From assembly GCF_000327385.1 (NCBI RefSeq), contig NW_008708402.1, positions 146,608-210,607 on the forward strand: a DNA stretch of 64,000 nt, read 5' to 3'. Both the position numbers and the translations under genes were made by a program. Each line of letters opens with the position of its first letter. Position 1 is the stretch's first letter. The notes under the pieces were generated by a model. That model did no database searches. It saw only the letters and a list, made by a program, of their open reading frames with translations, and was not told where the DNA came from. Source of the stretch: Lottia gigantea. Its lineage: Eukaryota > Mollusca > Gastropoda > Lottiidae. Positions 1 through 11,520 of this stretch are shown here, piece after piece.

Positions 1-1562
1 TTTGTTGAAGTTCGTTTAAGACAATTTCCTAGACTGGTGGACCAGTTTTTGGCTCGGCTTGATAAAGTTTACAAATAATAATTTTCAATAAATTTGATGA
101 TAGATACTAATTTGAAAAAATATATTTTTTAGATTTTTCAATGAGTTATTTTCGAAATGCGCGAATGCGTCTAAGGTCTCGGCGAGGTTAAAGAAACTGT
201 GTTAATATTTGAATGTACATGTATATCGGGATTGATATTCGCGAATCTGTAAGAATTGGGTTATTGCCATTAAATTAGTCAAAAACACCGTAATTTAGTT
301 GTGAATGCGATAGAGGCTACATTTGTGATTTGATTTCGATTAAAACTAGAACCTTATCCCTTTTGAAACTTCTAGCCTGTAATTCCCGAACACGAAATTA
401 AAACTTTCGAATATCTGATAAATAAATCAATTATATAGTTACCTCAAATTTCTCAATTTTTAAAGAATAATAGACAAAAAAGTTACGCATACAGGCGTAA
501 AATTCGAAGTCGACATTGGCAGGCATGCAAGCTATTTTTCTTAAGAGATTTTAGAATTCGCCGCGATAGAACGATAAAGTACGCTCGTTTTGCCATTTTT
601 AATTTGTATTGGCCTTCCTATCCGCAAAAATGAAACTATTGCTTTTTTTCAATGCTGATTTTTATGTGTACTTGAGTTAATATTTTCCCGTCGGGGCTAT
701 TAGCTCGAACTCCCTGTCATTGGGTCTTATTTTCTTTCCCGTTTTAGCGACTGATCGGGAAAACAAAACGAGAAGCAGATTCTTATTAATATATTTCATA
801 AAAAAATATGAACATTTTATCTACAGTTGCTGGTTCAACCAAGTCATTTGGCCCCCACCCTAGACAAACATGTAACAAAGTTTATTAAAACGTGCAAACG
901 ATACACGAAATTAGCTTTGCACGAATTTAGGCTACTTGACTGTATTACTTTTGGCTACTTTGTGAGGGACAAACACTCAAAAATTTTGTTTCTTTTTATA
1001 ACAAAAATGTGGTGCTTTGTGAACGAAATGAGTAGACTACCCAAAACAAAATCGAGGGAGATAAATCTAGTTTTAATAAGCAATGGAATTGGTCTGGTGA
1101 TATTTGAGTGATTAGGTTCCTCGCGTAGGAATTTCTCTCTCTCTCTTTTCGTCGCCATTAAAACTTACAAAAACTAAACTTGTCTCTCTTCAGGTACATT
1201 TTATATATAAATCTATATTAATTCATAAGAATTTGAGGGATATTAGTGTGTGCGAAAGCACCAGGAATCGAAGTGTAATCTTGATATATATTCTCAAATG
1301 CTATAAAAGTCGTAAATGTCTGTTTTATTAGCGAGTACCGTTCGCTTAATGGCTGGAACTTTCTAGAAACGTGGGCGTAAGGTCACGTGTTCTACGCCTA
1401 ATCGACATTTGAAACATGTTGTATCCTAGATTTCAACAGTATATCAATATAGCCTGTATGAAAATGGTGTTGTTAATTTTATAAGATTATTTTTAACTTG
1501 CTTGTTTTTAATGAATATGCGTTAAAAACAATGTTTTGTAATTTTCACACAGAAGTATGTAG
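1..1562. other. No recognisable gene or repeat
   Basis: AT-rich sequence with only short open frames that lack domain signatures, splice context or matches elsewhere in the window. The homology between the two large duplicated blocks begins at its right edge. I see nothing to annotate here. Confidence 0.6.
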
Positions 1563-2235
1563 AATTGATTAAAAGTGTTTACGTCGATATTATTTGTTAC
1601 ACACAATGACTTTATTCAGAAGGTGCAAATAGCTCGAAAAATCTGGCCCTTTCCTTCTCCTACGATGTGATATTAGCCTACCCCTCGACTATATTTTGGT
1701 TTTGGGCACTGGGATATGACAATGTCTTTATGTTTGTGGCCAAAGAAAAACTAACGATCTCTACAAACGAGTGCAATTGATACAAAGGTTAGTGATCTTT
1801 TTCTGGTGTATATACCATAAAAATTATGGTCACTACTAAGATACATTTGCATGCCAAGGTTAATCTAAATAGAATCACAAATCGAATTCACTACCAAATT
1901 ACGATATGACAATCACTCAATATAGTGAGATTTTCATAAGGATTGTGCATTTAGTAATAATATGACAAAAATTGAACATAATGTAAAGGAATAATGCCGG
2001 GAATGATCTCAGATATTGAGGGAGGACGTATACTTTTACCTGTGTACATGCGCAGTAGACTACGAATGATGACGTAATTCCAAAGTTTTTACCTTTAATA
2101 ATCAGTAATATTAAACATTACACGTAAATAAATACATTATAGCCTCGTCACACCAGAAAGGCGTTCTTACAGCACTACTACCATATAACTCGCGGTACAA
2201 GGTCGACTGATTTTAAGTTTGTAGTCTTTTAGAGA

Positions 2236-2671
2236 CTTTTTCAATGCGTCATATCCGAAAAGACACAACTGTTAAAATGTATTATAACAGATTCCCCAAA
2301 CTGCTAAAATGTATTATAACAGATTCCCCCAAACTGCTAAAAATGTACTATAACAGACTCCTCCAAACTGTATTATAACAGACTCCATATAAATTACCCA
2401 ACCACAGACAAGAATCACTATAATAATACTGTATAAAAATGTCTTTAATTTTAAAACACAAACAAACAAAAAATTCGAAGTAGACGGTTTCTTCTCTGCG
2501 CTAACATCTCTCATCCTCAAAGTGGCCAACTTTGTCTCAAACAACAAATCCCTCATTTCCTCAGAAGCGCAAGCTCTTGGTTCTGTGGCAAAAGCAGGAG
2601 TAAATATTAGCGATGCAGTGAAAAAATCTGACGAACTTAAAGAACTGCAGCTAATAAGAGAACTAAGAAAC
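2236..2671 (+). repeat. Polinton left terminal inverted repeat
   Basis: It begins CTTTTTCAATGCGTCATATC and matches the reverse complement of about 14541-14953. It contains three to four degenerate copies of a unit of about 34 bp, each built on ATTATAACAGA followed by a C-rich step and CAAACTGCTAAAA (2271-2390). The inner part of the repeat extends into a small open frame (2522-2731, 69 residues, helical and Lys/Glu-rich, no family recognised), so the TIR carries coding-like sequence. The right TIR has a shorter version of that part. Confidence 0.85.
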
Positions 2672-2874
2672 AAGAGACTAGAACGACAAGCCCTAGAAAA
2701 ACAAGGAAAAGGGTTTAAAATCATTGGATAAAAATGGGAAGCAAAAATTACAGATGGATCCAATCTTTCAATTGTATGATCCGATTCAATATTCGTTCAA
2801 CAAAAAGAAAGAGGATTACGTAATCATCTCACCATCGGTAGGGACAAAGACCCAAATAAACGACGGAGGAAGAG

Positions 2875-4064
2875 TTGACCAATTGGTTGCTACTTTCCGA
2901 TGCCCATTTCCGATGCGATTTCAAAATCAAAGACGCCACTCAGAATCGAATTCCACAAACCAACACGACTTTAGAAAACAACTTCTTTCCGTCTTTATTC
3001 AGCGAAATGGTTTTGGAAGCTGGTTCAAATCCGATAGAGACTCACCCCAGTGAGTTTGACACAATGTTGAAAACGGTTATGTATCCCAAAAACTACGATT
3101 CAGTTTCGGGATGGATTTCCGATGTCGGTGACGGAGAAGTTTTAAAAGAACCGGTCAGAACTGTAGCAAATGACGCAGACCTTGCTAGGATAAGGGTAGT
3201 TGCTAGAAACACACTGGAAAGAGTGTCTCGCGGAGTAAATCACGGATTTGAAAAACGAGCGCTTCAATACAACAATGTTGTCGAGAACAACAGATGGGGT
3301 AAATACGTAAATTGGAAGTTGTATCCTTTATTTGGTCTCTTGGAACACAGAAAAGTTTCCATAGGTTTGCCGTATAAGATTCATTTGCAAAGAGAAATCA
3401 ACGACAACAAGATATTCTTTGGTGAAAACAACTCTGACGCAAAATTGGAAATAACGAATATCCAACTTTACATACCGGTAATCACTCCTTCCGTAGAAGT
3501 GGAAACGAGAATATTCAACTCTTTAACCAAAGACATCGAAATTGCTTTTCTTCGTCGTAACACGGTAGGTAGCATGACTTTAACGGGAGAATCCACCACG
3601 TGGCCAATCACCAACACCGCCAAACCAGCGAGATATCTAATGGTCGGTTTCAAAAACTTACCAGACTCTCAGACAAACAACAACAACATTTTCAGAGTGG
3701 CATTGAACCATACTCAAGTATATTCGCAAAGTTCAAGTCAGATTGAACAACGATAATTATCCCAATCAACCTTTGACAATTGATCCTTCCAAAAAAAGAT
3801 TACAACGAATTGTACAGAAACTATAAAAACATGTGCGAATTGTTTGGAAATACGCCTCAGTTTGAATACACAGATTTTTCACTCAATCATCCAATCTTTT
3901 GTTTCGATCTGTCAGCTCATCAAGAAGATCTTTTCAAAACAGGGGTAAACATAAATATTCACATCGATAAAACACAAGGAGATGTGACCGGCTACTGTTT
4001 ATTGCTGGAAGAAGCAAAACATTTGATTAAAATATCAGATAGAAGAATGATAAGAATTGAATAA
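2875..4064 (+). pseudogene. Polinton major-capsid-like region
   Basis: The translations resemble the double jelly-roll major capsid protein of Polintons. There is a segment reading YPLFGLLEHRKVSIGLPYK and a later TWPITNTAKPARYLMVGFKN stretch, followed near the end by FCFDLSAHQEDLFKTGVNI, which is like the capsid C-terminal strand region. The position just upstream of the small hydrophobic protein and the packaging ATPase fits the usual Polinton structural cluster. Assignment rests on remembered family patterns and gene order, not on a search. It is part of a broken element. Confidence 0.6.
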
Positions 4065-4222
4065 AAAACACCCTTTAAAAATGAAACCAGAAACTTTAGT
4101 TCTGAAAATAATAGAAGCTATCGAAACGAATTCGCCGACTCTAATAACTTACAACGGTAAAAAAGTGCACCCAAAAGATTATCGATAAATACAAACATTG
4201 GAAAGTCAGAGACGATATAGAC

Positions 4223-4546
4223 TTGGAAAGAATTGATCAGAATTTAACTAAAAAAGGTGGATTTTTACCTTTCTTACCTTTAATCTTTGCTGGTTTAGCT
4301 GCAGCAGAAGCAACTGCTGGTGGGGCTGCTGGTATAGCCAAAGCTGTCAACGATAAGGAAGCTGAAGCCGCTGCAAACGCAGAAGCACGTAGACACAATT
4401 TGGCAATGGAAAGAAAAGCACGAGGAGGTTCGGGAGTAGGAGATATTTTAGGGACGGTTAAAGAATTCGGACAAAGATTTGGCGAAGAAACCAAGAAAAC
4501 CGTTAAAGAGGGATTAAGCAAATTAATAAATTATATCGACACCTGA
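4223..4546 (+). CDS. Polinton small hydrophobic protein (pVI-like)
   Basis: A 107-residue frame. The N-terminal third holds a Gly/Ala-rich hydrophobic stretch (GGFLPFLPLIFAGLAAAEAT), followed by an Ala/Glu/Arg helix and a basic C-terminus. Small Polinton proteins of this shape, placed between capsid and ATPase genes, have been compared with adenovirus minor core or membrane-lytic proteins. That link is inference from composition and position. The frame looks whole. Transcription is plus, in line with the ATPase gene about 130 bp downstream. Confidence 0.5.
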   Translation: MERIDQNLTKKGGFLPFLPLIFAGLAAAEATAGGAAGIAKAVNDKEAEAAANAEARRHNLAMERKARGGSGVGDILGTVKEFGQRFGEETKKTVKEGLSKLINYIDT

Positions 4547-4672
4547 GAAATAACAGTCAAACACAAGGGCAACGCCATATTTTTTAAAAACATACGTTCG
4601 GGCGAGGGAATCTTTCTTTCAAAGTATAAAGGCAACGGGGTGATTTTTGGTACGAAAATGTAATAAATAAAA

Positions 4673-5413
4673 ATGGGCAAGAAATTCAAACATTCGGATA
4701 TATTTCCTAGCAACCCCATTCTCATGTGCATTTGCGGATCTTCGGGTTGTGGAAAGACTTACCTCACTTTTAACATGTTGACAACACCAAACCTTTTAGA
4801 TTTCGAGTCTCTGTATATTTACACGACTACTCCCGAACAATCCTATTATCAGTTTCTCAAAGCTTTGGAATACATCTCGAAAGAAGAAGTTCAAGACATT
4901 TTTCACTACTATGAAATCAACGAAGACTTGCAAGAGAACGCGGAAATAAAAGACATTTTAGACGGCTTTATCAAAGAAAAGAATCCTTCTCTGAAACCGA
5001 CCGACGTCAAAGTGTTTCTGACTAAAAACGTCAACGATTTAGACTTGTCTAAAATCGACAACCACCGAAAGAACTTGATTTTCTTTGACGACTGCGTGGC
5101 ACAAAAAAGTCAAACCGTTCAGCAAGAATTCTTCACGAAGAGAAGAAATCACAACTGTCACTGCATATACCAATCCCAATCTTTCTACGGAATGGACGCC
5201 ATATTTATCAGAAAGAACGCAAATTGTTTTTTATTATTCGAATTAAACGACAAAGATTTATCTCAAATCATTCAGTCGATAAATCACGGAATGGACAGGG
5301 ATACATTCAAAAAGGATTGTAAAGCTCAATGGAGAAACCCGGATGATCATGGATATGTATTAGTTAATACTAGAAAACCTGCGGGAGAAAGAGTTATGAT
5401 CAACATACGTTAA
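4673..5413 (+). CDS. Polinton packaging ATPase (FtsK/HerA-type)
   Basis: A 246-residue frame with Walker A GSSGCGKT at about residues 23-30 and a Walker B-like LIFFDD at about 138-143. This is the arrangement of the genome-packaging ATPases (A32/FtsK-HerA superfamily) shared by Polintons and related dsDNA viruses, which pump DNA into the capsid. The start ATG follows an AT-rich leader, and the frame ends at a natural stop. Family length is about 240-260 residues, so it looks whole. A piece of its 3' end is duplicated just downstream. Confidence 0.85.
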   Translation: MGKKFKHSDIFPSNPILMCICGSSGCGKTYLTFNMLTTPNLLDFESLYIYTTTPEQSYYQFLKALEYISKEEVQDIFHYYEINEDLQENAEIKDILDGFIKEKNPSLKPTDVKVFLTKNVNDLDLSKIDNHRKNLIFFDDCVAQKSQTVQQEFFTKRRNHNCHCIYQSQSFYGMDAIFIRKNANCFLLFELNDKDLSQIIQSINHGMDRDTFKKDCKAQWRNPDDHGYVLVNTRKPAGERVMINIR

Positions 5414-5925
5414 TTTTTTTTTTAAAAATGACGGATTGGAATAATATTTTAAAAAGAAATAGAGAATATATCAAAGCTAAGAATAAAATAAAGACCCAAG
5501 TTGAAAATAACAGATTACAACAACTCGGATTAACGGAAAATCAGGGATGGACAGGGATACATTCAAAAAGGATTGTAAAGCTGAATGGAGAAACCCGGAT
5601 GATCATGGATATGTATTTGTTAATACTAGAAAACCTGCGGGAGAAAGAGTTATAATCAACATATGTTAATTTTATTTTTTTAAAAATGACGGATTGGAAT
5701 AATATTTTAAAAAGAAATAGAGAATATATCAAAGCTAAGTATAAAATAAAGACCCAAGTTGAAAATAACAGATTACAACAACTCGGATTAACGGAAAATC
5801 TACAGACTCTATTTCAACCCATATTAAAAAGTCAAGAAGATATTAAAAAGAGACTCGCTATACCTTCACCTCATAAAGATCCACCGATTGAATATGGTGG
5901 TATTAAGACTTTATATTTACATTAA
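5290..5925 (+). repeat. Internal duplication in the Polinton
   Basis: The sequence starting ATGACGGATTGGAATAATAT at 5428 recurs at 5686, so a unit of about 258 bp is present twice in tandem. Each unit carries the start of the same small Asn/Lys-rich frame. The first unit also carries a second copy of the 3' end of the ATPase gene (5293-5420 against 5550-5680). Very few substitutions separate the copies, so the duplication is recent compared with the damage elsewhere in the element. Confidence 0.85.
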
Positions 5926-5945
5926 CGAGAGGGTTAATAGATTTA

Positions 5946-6374
5946 ATGAATGGCAAGGACGTTGAAATTGCTGATTACAAGGATTTAGTAGCAAACTCAA
6001 AATTTCTACATGCGATCAGAAAGTCAGGACCCGAAACAAGAAGATTGAAAGAAGTTAAACTATATATAAGAGCAATTGAACATGATGATGAATACGAAGT
6101 TGACAAAGTAGATGATTATGTTGAAGACAACAATCCAATCATATAAGAAATAGACGAATTCGATGATATGGTGGCATCTGGGCAAGGTATAACTTTTTTA
6201 CCAGATAACAACGAGGAACTAGTTAATAGATTACGAGTAATATTAGTGGCCATGAAGGAAGGTCATCAATCGGACAGACAATACAACGAAGTCAATGGCA
6301 TATTAAAACGGCTTTTGGAGAAAAAAATCATCACTAAAAAAGACTATATAAACGTCATTAAAAATGTCCAATAA
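5946..6374 (+). other. Small unrecognised Polinton frames
   Basis: Two short plus-strand frames of 66 and 68 residues. They are charged and soluble in composition, with acidic (EHDDEYEVDKVDDYVEDNN) and basic tracts. They lie between the ATPase and the penton-like region. I recognise no family. The position suggests small accessory or regulatory proteins of the element, if they are expressed at all. Confidence 0.3.
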
Positions 6375-6419
6375 AGAGCAATTGTTCGTTATCACCTCGA
6401 ATAATTCAGATATCAAATT

Positions 6420-7083
6420 GTCTCTAGACTACGAGTATGAACTCGATCGCATAAACAGTACGAACTGGGATTAAAGTATTTCTCCGTTTACAATTCCATT
6501 AGAAACATCAACGAAAAAAAACAATCAACTAAAAATATCGACGGATAACGGAGTTACGTTCAAAACCATAAGCTTACTACCGGGTAGCTACGAATATGTA
6601 GCCATCAACGAATACGCAGGAAGCGTGAGCGGTAAAAACAATATCGAATTCGAAGGTAATTTGAATCTGAACAAAATAAAACTGATCTTGAGAAATAACA
6701 ATCAAGTCGATTTCAACGTTGAAAATTCGTTGAATGCGTTATTAGGGTTCGATAAACGAATATACGCGCAATCGACATTGGCGCCACACAAGGCCAACAT
6801 CGAGAACGACATCGACGTGATCAACATTCGCTGTAATTTGATCAACGGTGGATTTTTCAACAAGCACAAACGCCAAATCATATACAGCATACCGACTTTT
6901 ACGGTGCCGATCGGATACAGAATTATAGAGAAACCGTTTCAAACGACCTATTTACCAGTCAATTCTTTCATGATCAAAGATATAAATCTGGAAATCAAAG
7001 ACGGTAAAAACAGGTTCATAGATTTTGGCAACGAAGAAATTGTCATTCAACTTCATTTTAAACAATCTTCATTCTCTTCTTGA
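6420..7083 (+). pseudogene. Polinton penton/minor-capsid-like region
   Basis: The clearest part is a 152-residue frame (6625-7083) rich in beta-type residues, with a LLGFDKRIYAQSTLAPHKAN segment, an INIRCNLINGGFF segment and a C-terminal EEIVIQLHFK strand. Single jelly-roll minor capsid (penton) proteins of Polintons have this pattern, and the gene sits in the usual plus-strand structural cluster. The assignment comes from pattern memory and context. It is part of the broken element. Confidence 0.5.
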
Positions 7084-7244
7084 ATAGTAAGATAATCGAA
7101 ATCATCAAATTCACAGTTTTCATCAAAACTATACTCATCTTTGTCGTTGTAAGGATACATAATTCCTTCACTGTTTGGTGGTTTTCTTTTAACATTATTC
7201 AAATAACTTCTAAAAACTTTAGTTTGTTTATCATTTGGAATAAC

Positions 7245-9986
7245 TCAATTGGTGAAACTTTTTTCCCATGGTTTCTTAAATTCATTCGACACATCATGTC
7301 CGCTTGCTAACTGAACGTAATCTTCTACACTTATCTTATCATTAGAATAACCTTTAAACGTTTTCTTTTCTTTTAAAATACCATCGGAAGTCAAAACGAT
7401 GTTGTATTTGACTTTTGGTGCTAAATATAAACCAAATATAATTCCACCGTCACCATAATCGTTTTTACCTTTGCAGTAGTCTTTTTCGGAGACCAAACCA
7501 GCTCTGTTTAGTTTTTTTCCAATTGTTGGATGAAATGTACAAACTATCGGTGTCGGTATAGTATATTTCGGTTTTATAAAATCCATTTATGTGAATGAAA
7601 TTGTTCATAATTTTTTTACTGTGAGATAAAACGAATGATCCCAAATGACTAGGTGTTAGTCGTGTAGATTGACTATCTTCGGTCTCTTTTTCTTCAATTT
7701 CTGTTTCAACAATATATTGAGTATCATTAATTTCTCATAGGTTTTAACACGTGAATCAAAGTTAGCCTGTAAAGTTGCTTCATTCCATAAATGTCTAGTT
7801 GTGAATATATCTTTTTGAATTGATTTACCATACAAGGAATTACCTAATAATTTCATGCAATTACTACCCACGATATTATCTTCTCGTTTATATTTATTTC
7901 TTAGATCTCTCAAAATTCAAATATAATCTCTGTAGGGTGGAGTTTTAAAATTTTCTTCGTATACTATACCATCTAATATTCTAATAATTCGTTCANNNNN
8001 NNNNNNNNNNNNNNNNNNNNNNNNNNNNNNNNNNNNNNNNNNNNNTTATTCGTGAAGTGATTTTATCTTTAGCTGGTATCGGTTGGAAGAACATGTTTTT
8101 GGGATACTCAAACCACACTGTTACAATAGCTGTTCTAGGTCTGAATTTGCGTATAAACCGTTAGCATCAAATGCCATTAGTTTAGTACAGTTTATTTTTT
8201 TAAGTCTCGAATGAACCTCCGTTTTGTCTTTTGTGCTTGCGCTGTATTCTTTGAATAAATCAATTATGTTATTACTTTTTGTGTCACTTTGTGAAATATA
8301 TACCTTTAATACGTTACAAATTTCGTCCATTTTGTTCGTTTCAAATGATTTTCTATTTGCCGAAACTCTTCCTCCTTTAATAGATCGTCTGATAAAATTT
8401 CTTATAAAAGGATTAGTGTGCGAATAAACTTTTTCTACGTTTTCTTTTTCGGTATGTTTCGGAACCATTCTAGTAGTTTCATACCATTCTTCTTCAACCA
8501 TTTCTTTATCGTAATGATATAAATAATACCAACCCTTTAAAGATAAAGATGGAGCCGTTAGATTATTGGATATATTCTGGTTTACAACTTCTTTCATGAC
8601 TTGGTTATATTTTATCAAACAAGCTCCAGGACATAGGGTATGCCTTTTTGCATAGGGTTCCCATTCGTCTCTCAATTCCTCCCAGTTGTCTTGGGTGTAT
8701 TTAGCGATATCTACGTCGGCAATCTTTCTCAAATTCGCGGGAAGATTGGACGAATTTCCCCATGCAGCCAAACTAGATTTTTCATGTTGGTAGGAACACG
8801 TGAAACTGATATTTTGCAAATAGTTTTTATCGCTCGTTGTTTTTTTCTGTAAATCTTTATCGGTGAAAGGATTAGACATAGGTAAAGACAAAATACCCAT
8901 CTGCTTTATCAGTGGACACTTTGACAACTTTGACGTGTTTTTAAGCACGATCCAGTTGTCGAACCACTGCCGTTGTGAGAAATTAATACTAATCTCTTTC
9001 TATCATATTGACCTAAATATTTCATTTGATCTATGCAGTCTAGACCCACAAATGTTTCAACAACGTTGGTCATTAGTTTGTCGTAATATTCTTTTGGAAT
9101 GTCATTTGTTGGACGTTTTATTCTGTCTTATTTTTCTTAGTTTTTCCAAATTGACCAGAGTGCAACAATACGGAATTGCTCTTCGCGTGTCTTTTTCTGA
9201 ATACGTTTCGCAATCCCAAGCGAATAACGCATCATCACTCATACTGGAAAACACGTTTAGTTTGAGAGGTGAAACCTGTGTTACTGCGTTATGGTCTCTA
9301 CACGTTTTCCACACCTGTTCGTAATTGTCTTCTATTTCTTGAATTCCCAAACTTTTTTGGCTTCTTCTAATCAAACAGAAATGCGAGTTGTGTAAGTAAA
9401 AAACCCAATCTAATTCATCGTGAACGTCTCTGGGATGTAAATGTCTGTTTTGGGGATTATAAATTTGAAACGAAGTGTTGAATGTCTTGTTGAATTCCTT
9501 CATTCTAGCACAAGTCATCACTCCTTTTCTATTTGCTTTTGAAAACCCGTTGATGTATTCTTGAAATTTACACTTTAAATCTTTGTTCAAAACACGATTG
9601 ACGCATTTGATAAAACAGTGACCATCTGTAGGTATGTAACAATTTTCACCTTCGTATTCATTTATCTTTTTAAGTAGATCAGTTCCTCCTCAGCCAACTC
9701 TCGATCTTTTGATTTCTTGGAAATTGTCTTTCATTAAAATTATTTTTCCTGTAAAATACCAATCGGAAGCATCGGATTTAAAATCCATATTTGAAAAGAT
9801 GTTCTGAAAAGTTTTGGTATTGAAAGCGAGGAGTGACATGTATTGCCTATGATTCCCTTCCTCGACTATCTCTCCATCTATTTTAATTTGTCCTTTGAAT
9901 GTTTTAAATTTATTGGAAACAGCCTTGATAACATCGGAAAATGGGACGTTTTCTATCAATGTTTCATCGTGTTCGATTTTATTCAT
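7245..9986 (-). pseudogene. Polinton protein-primed DNA polymerase B region
   Basis: Minus-strand coding remnants show exonuclease I-like FAWDCETYSEK, the palm motif A-like LMAFDANGLYA, and motif B-like NCMKLLGNSLYGKS in the order expected for protein-primed family-B polymerase of Polintons. A C-terminal segment near 7245-7586 continues past the palm. This polymerase would copy the linear element from a protein primer. The gene is broken at several places, and a 50-base run of N also lies inside it, so some apparent damage may be assembly error. Confidence 0.8.
7996..8045. other. Assembly gap (50 N)
   Basis: A run of 50 undetermined bases within the polymerase region of the Polinton. A round figure of 50 usually marks a gap of unknown true length, so the spacing of the flanking polymerase motifs should not be trusted. 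Confidence 0.99.
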
Positions 9987-10016
9987 ATTTTTAAGTATAT
10001 ATTTTTGATTATTTCT

Positions 10017-10445
10017 TTATTTTGACCGCTGATATTTCTGTATGGAATTTGTCAAAAATTCTTCTAATTCTTCAACTGTTATGTTCTTGTCTTCTCTCGA
10101 TCTTTCGGAAAAGATGTACAATTGATTAAGATACATATTCAAGATATCCGTTTTCTTTTTATAATGAGCTTTCTTTTTGCTCGTGAAACCTATAGCAATC
10201 AAGCCACAAGATGAAGTTTGAATAACAGTAATTGTGGCTAATACAGTTGGGACAAGTACAGGAACCATTAATCCACCAGTCACGGCCGTTGCAAGTGTTG
10301 TTCCTATCGTTAGAACTACACTCGCTGTTTTGAAAACAGAATCGATTCTACTCCATGTTTTCCTGCATGTATTGTACTGTCTTAACTTCATTTTCAACTC
10401 TTCTTGTTTGTCTATCATGTATTGTTGTCTGCTTTCGAGTTCCAT
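10017..10445 (-). CDS. Polinton small membrane protein
   Basis: A 142-residue minus-strand frame. A charged, helical N-terminus of about 35 residues is followed by a long hydrophobic region with VVLTIGTTLATAVTGGLMVP and a second hydrophobic stretch, probably a two-helix hairpin. A Lys-rich middle and a charged C-terminal helix follow. The frame looks whole. Membrane proteins of this sort occur in Polintons without an agreed role. It lies between polymerase and coiled-coil genes on the same strand. Function unknown. Confidence 0.5.
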   Translation of the reverse strand: MELESRQQYMIDKQEELKMKLRQYNTCRKTWSRIDSVFKTASVVLTIGTTLATAVTGGLMVPVLVPTVLATITVIQTSSCGLIAIGFTSKKKAHYKKKTDILNMYLNQLYIFSERSREDKNITVEELEEFLTNSIQKYQRSK

Positions 10446-10461
10446 TTTTTAAGTCGTTAAA

Positions 10462-11520
10462 TTAAGTGAATTTCCGATAAAAAGAACCACGGAATATCGT
10501 ATAGAGCGTGCTTGTTTGGCCTAGCATTATTATATTTGCGGGTATTAAAAGTAAAGACATTTCTTTTTTCGTATGGTCCTCTTTAAGATGATAGGAATAT
10601 TTCATTTTTTCTTTTTCGATGTTTATCTTGGCTCTAAAAATAAAACCACCACCTTCAAAGATGGTGTCGGAACCTTCGGCAAACGATAAATGCACTATAA
10701 ACTCTCTTTCTTGTTGACTTTTATGAACATCGACCGAGGTGTATTTTTCACCTAAAGCGAAATACAGTTTTACGTATTCAAAGTCTGTTGTTCGTAAAAA
10801 CTCGTGACTGATCGATTCTATTGATCCGTGTACGTGTAAGCGTCGTGGAATTTTGACAATGTTGGTTGATGGTGGATTTTCTGTCTCCAATATCATATCT
10901 AAATCTTTGATTCCAATGATATCCTTATCATTTTCTATATTCTCTTCCAAATTACCATCATTGAATAATGAAATATGTTTGACGGCCTTACCGGTTTGTT
11001 TGAAGACTATTTTATTGACTTTAACCTTCATGGGAAAATCTATTTCAATCAGACAATTACCTCGAAAAGTAAACGCTTCCGTTTCGCCGATATCGAATAC
11101 GTTTTTAGGTTCTCCGTCTACGCGAGGAGCTACTTTTATTTCTGCTTTGAATCCGTATTTGTTTGATTTATAAATTTGGTCTTTTCCATCGAAGGGAGTG
11201 TCAGTTTCGAATAGAAGATTGAAATAATACGATTTGTCCGTGACAATAGCTTCTAATTTGGTCAACTTTCTCTCTTGTCTCAAAAAATCGTCATGAATTC
11301 TAGATATTAAAAGATTGACCTGTTCTTTAATGTAATTTTTCATATCATCTCGAAATTTATTTTGAAGAAAGTTTTTAATCACACCCACTTCTTTTTCTAA
11401 TTCGTCCGTGATTTTAGCATCCAAAGCAGTCAATTGTCGTTTCAACGTATCTTTGTCAATGGGAAGTGTGTTAATTATATCTTGAACATCTGATTTTTGC
11501 TTTGCGATCTTTTCGTTCAA
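10462..11520 (-). CDS. Polinton coiled-coil, fibre-like protein
   Basis: A 352-residue frame. About residues 1-90 are strongly heptad-like coiled coil (KRQLTALDAKITDELEKEVG and similar). The remaining 250 residues are beta-rich without cysteine and could form a globular head. A stalk followed by a beta head is the layout of viral fibre or tail-spike proteins, so a surface or attachment role is a reasonable inference, but I recognise no named family. It starts exactly where the upstream protease-containing frame ends. Confidence 0.45.
   Translation of the reverse strand: MNEKIAKQKSDVQDIINTLPIDKDTLKRQLTALDAKITDELEKEVGVIKNFLQNKFRDDMKNYIKEQVNLLISRIHDDFLRQERKLTKLEAIVTDKSYYFNLLFETDTPFDGKDQIYKSNKYGFKAEIKVAPRVDGEPKNVFDIGETEAFTFRGNCLIEIDFPMKVKVNKIVFKQTGKAVKHISLFNDGNLEENIENDKDIIGIKDLDMILETENPPSTNIVKIPRRLHVHGSIESISHEFLRTTDFEYVKLYFALGEKYTSVDVHKSQQEREFIVHLSFAEGSDTIFEGGGFIFRAKINIEKEKMKYSYHLKEDHTKKEMSLLLIPANIIMLGQTSTLYTIFRGSFYRKFT

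Noticed and set aside
2314-2763. 149-residue minus-strand frame at the Polinton left end
   Set aside because: Overlaps the TIR and the opposite-strand small frame; composition is that of an antisense shadow.
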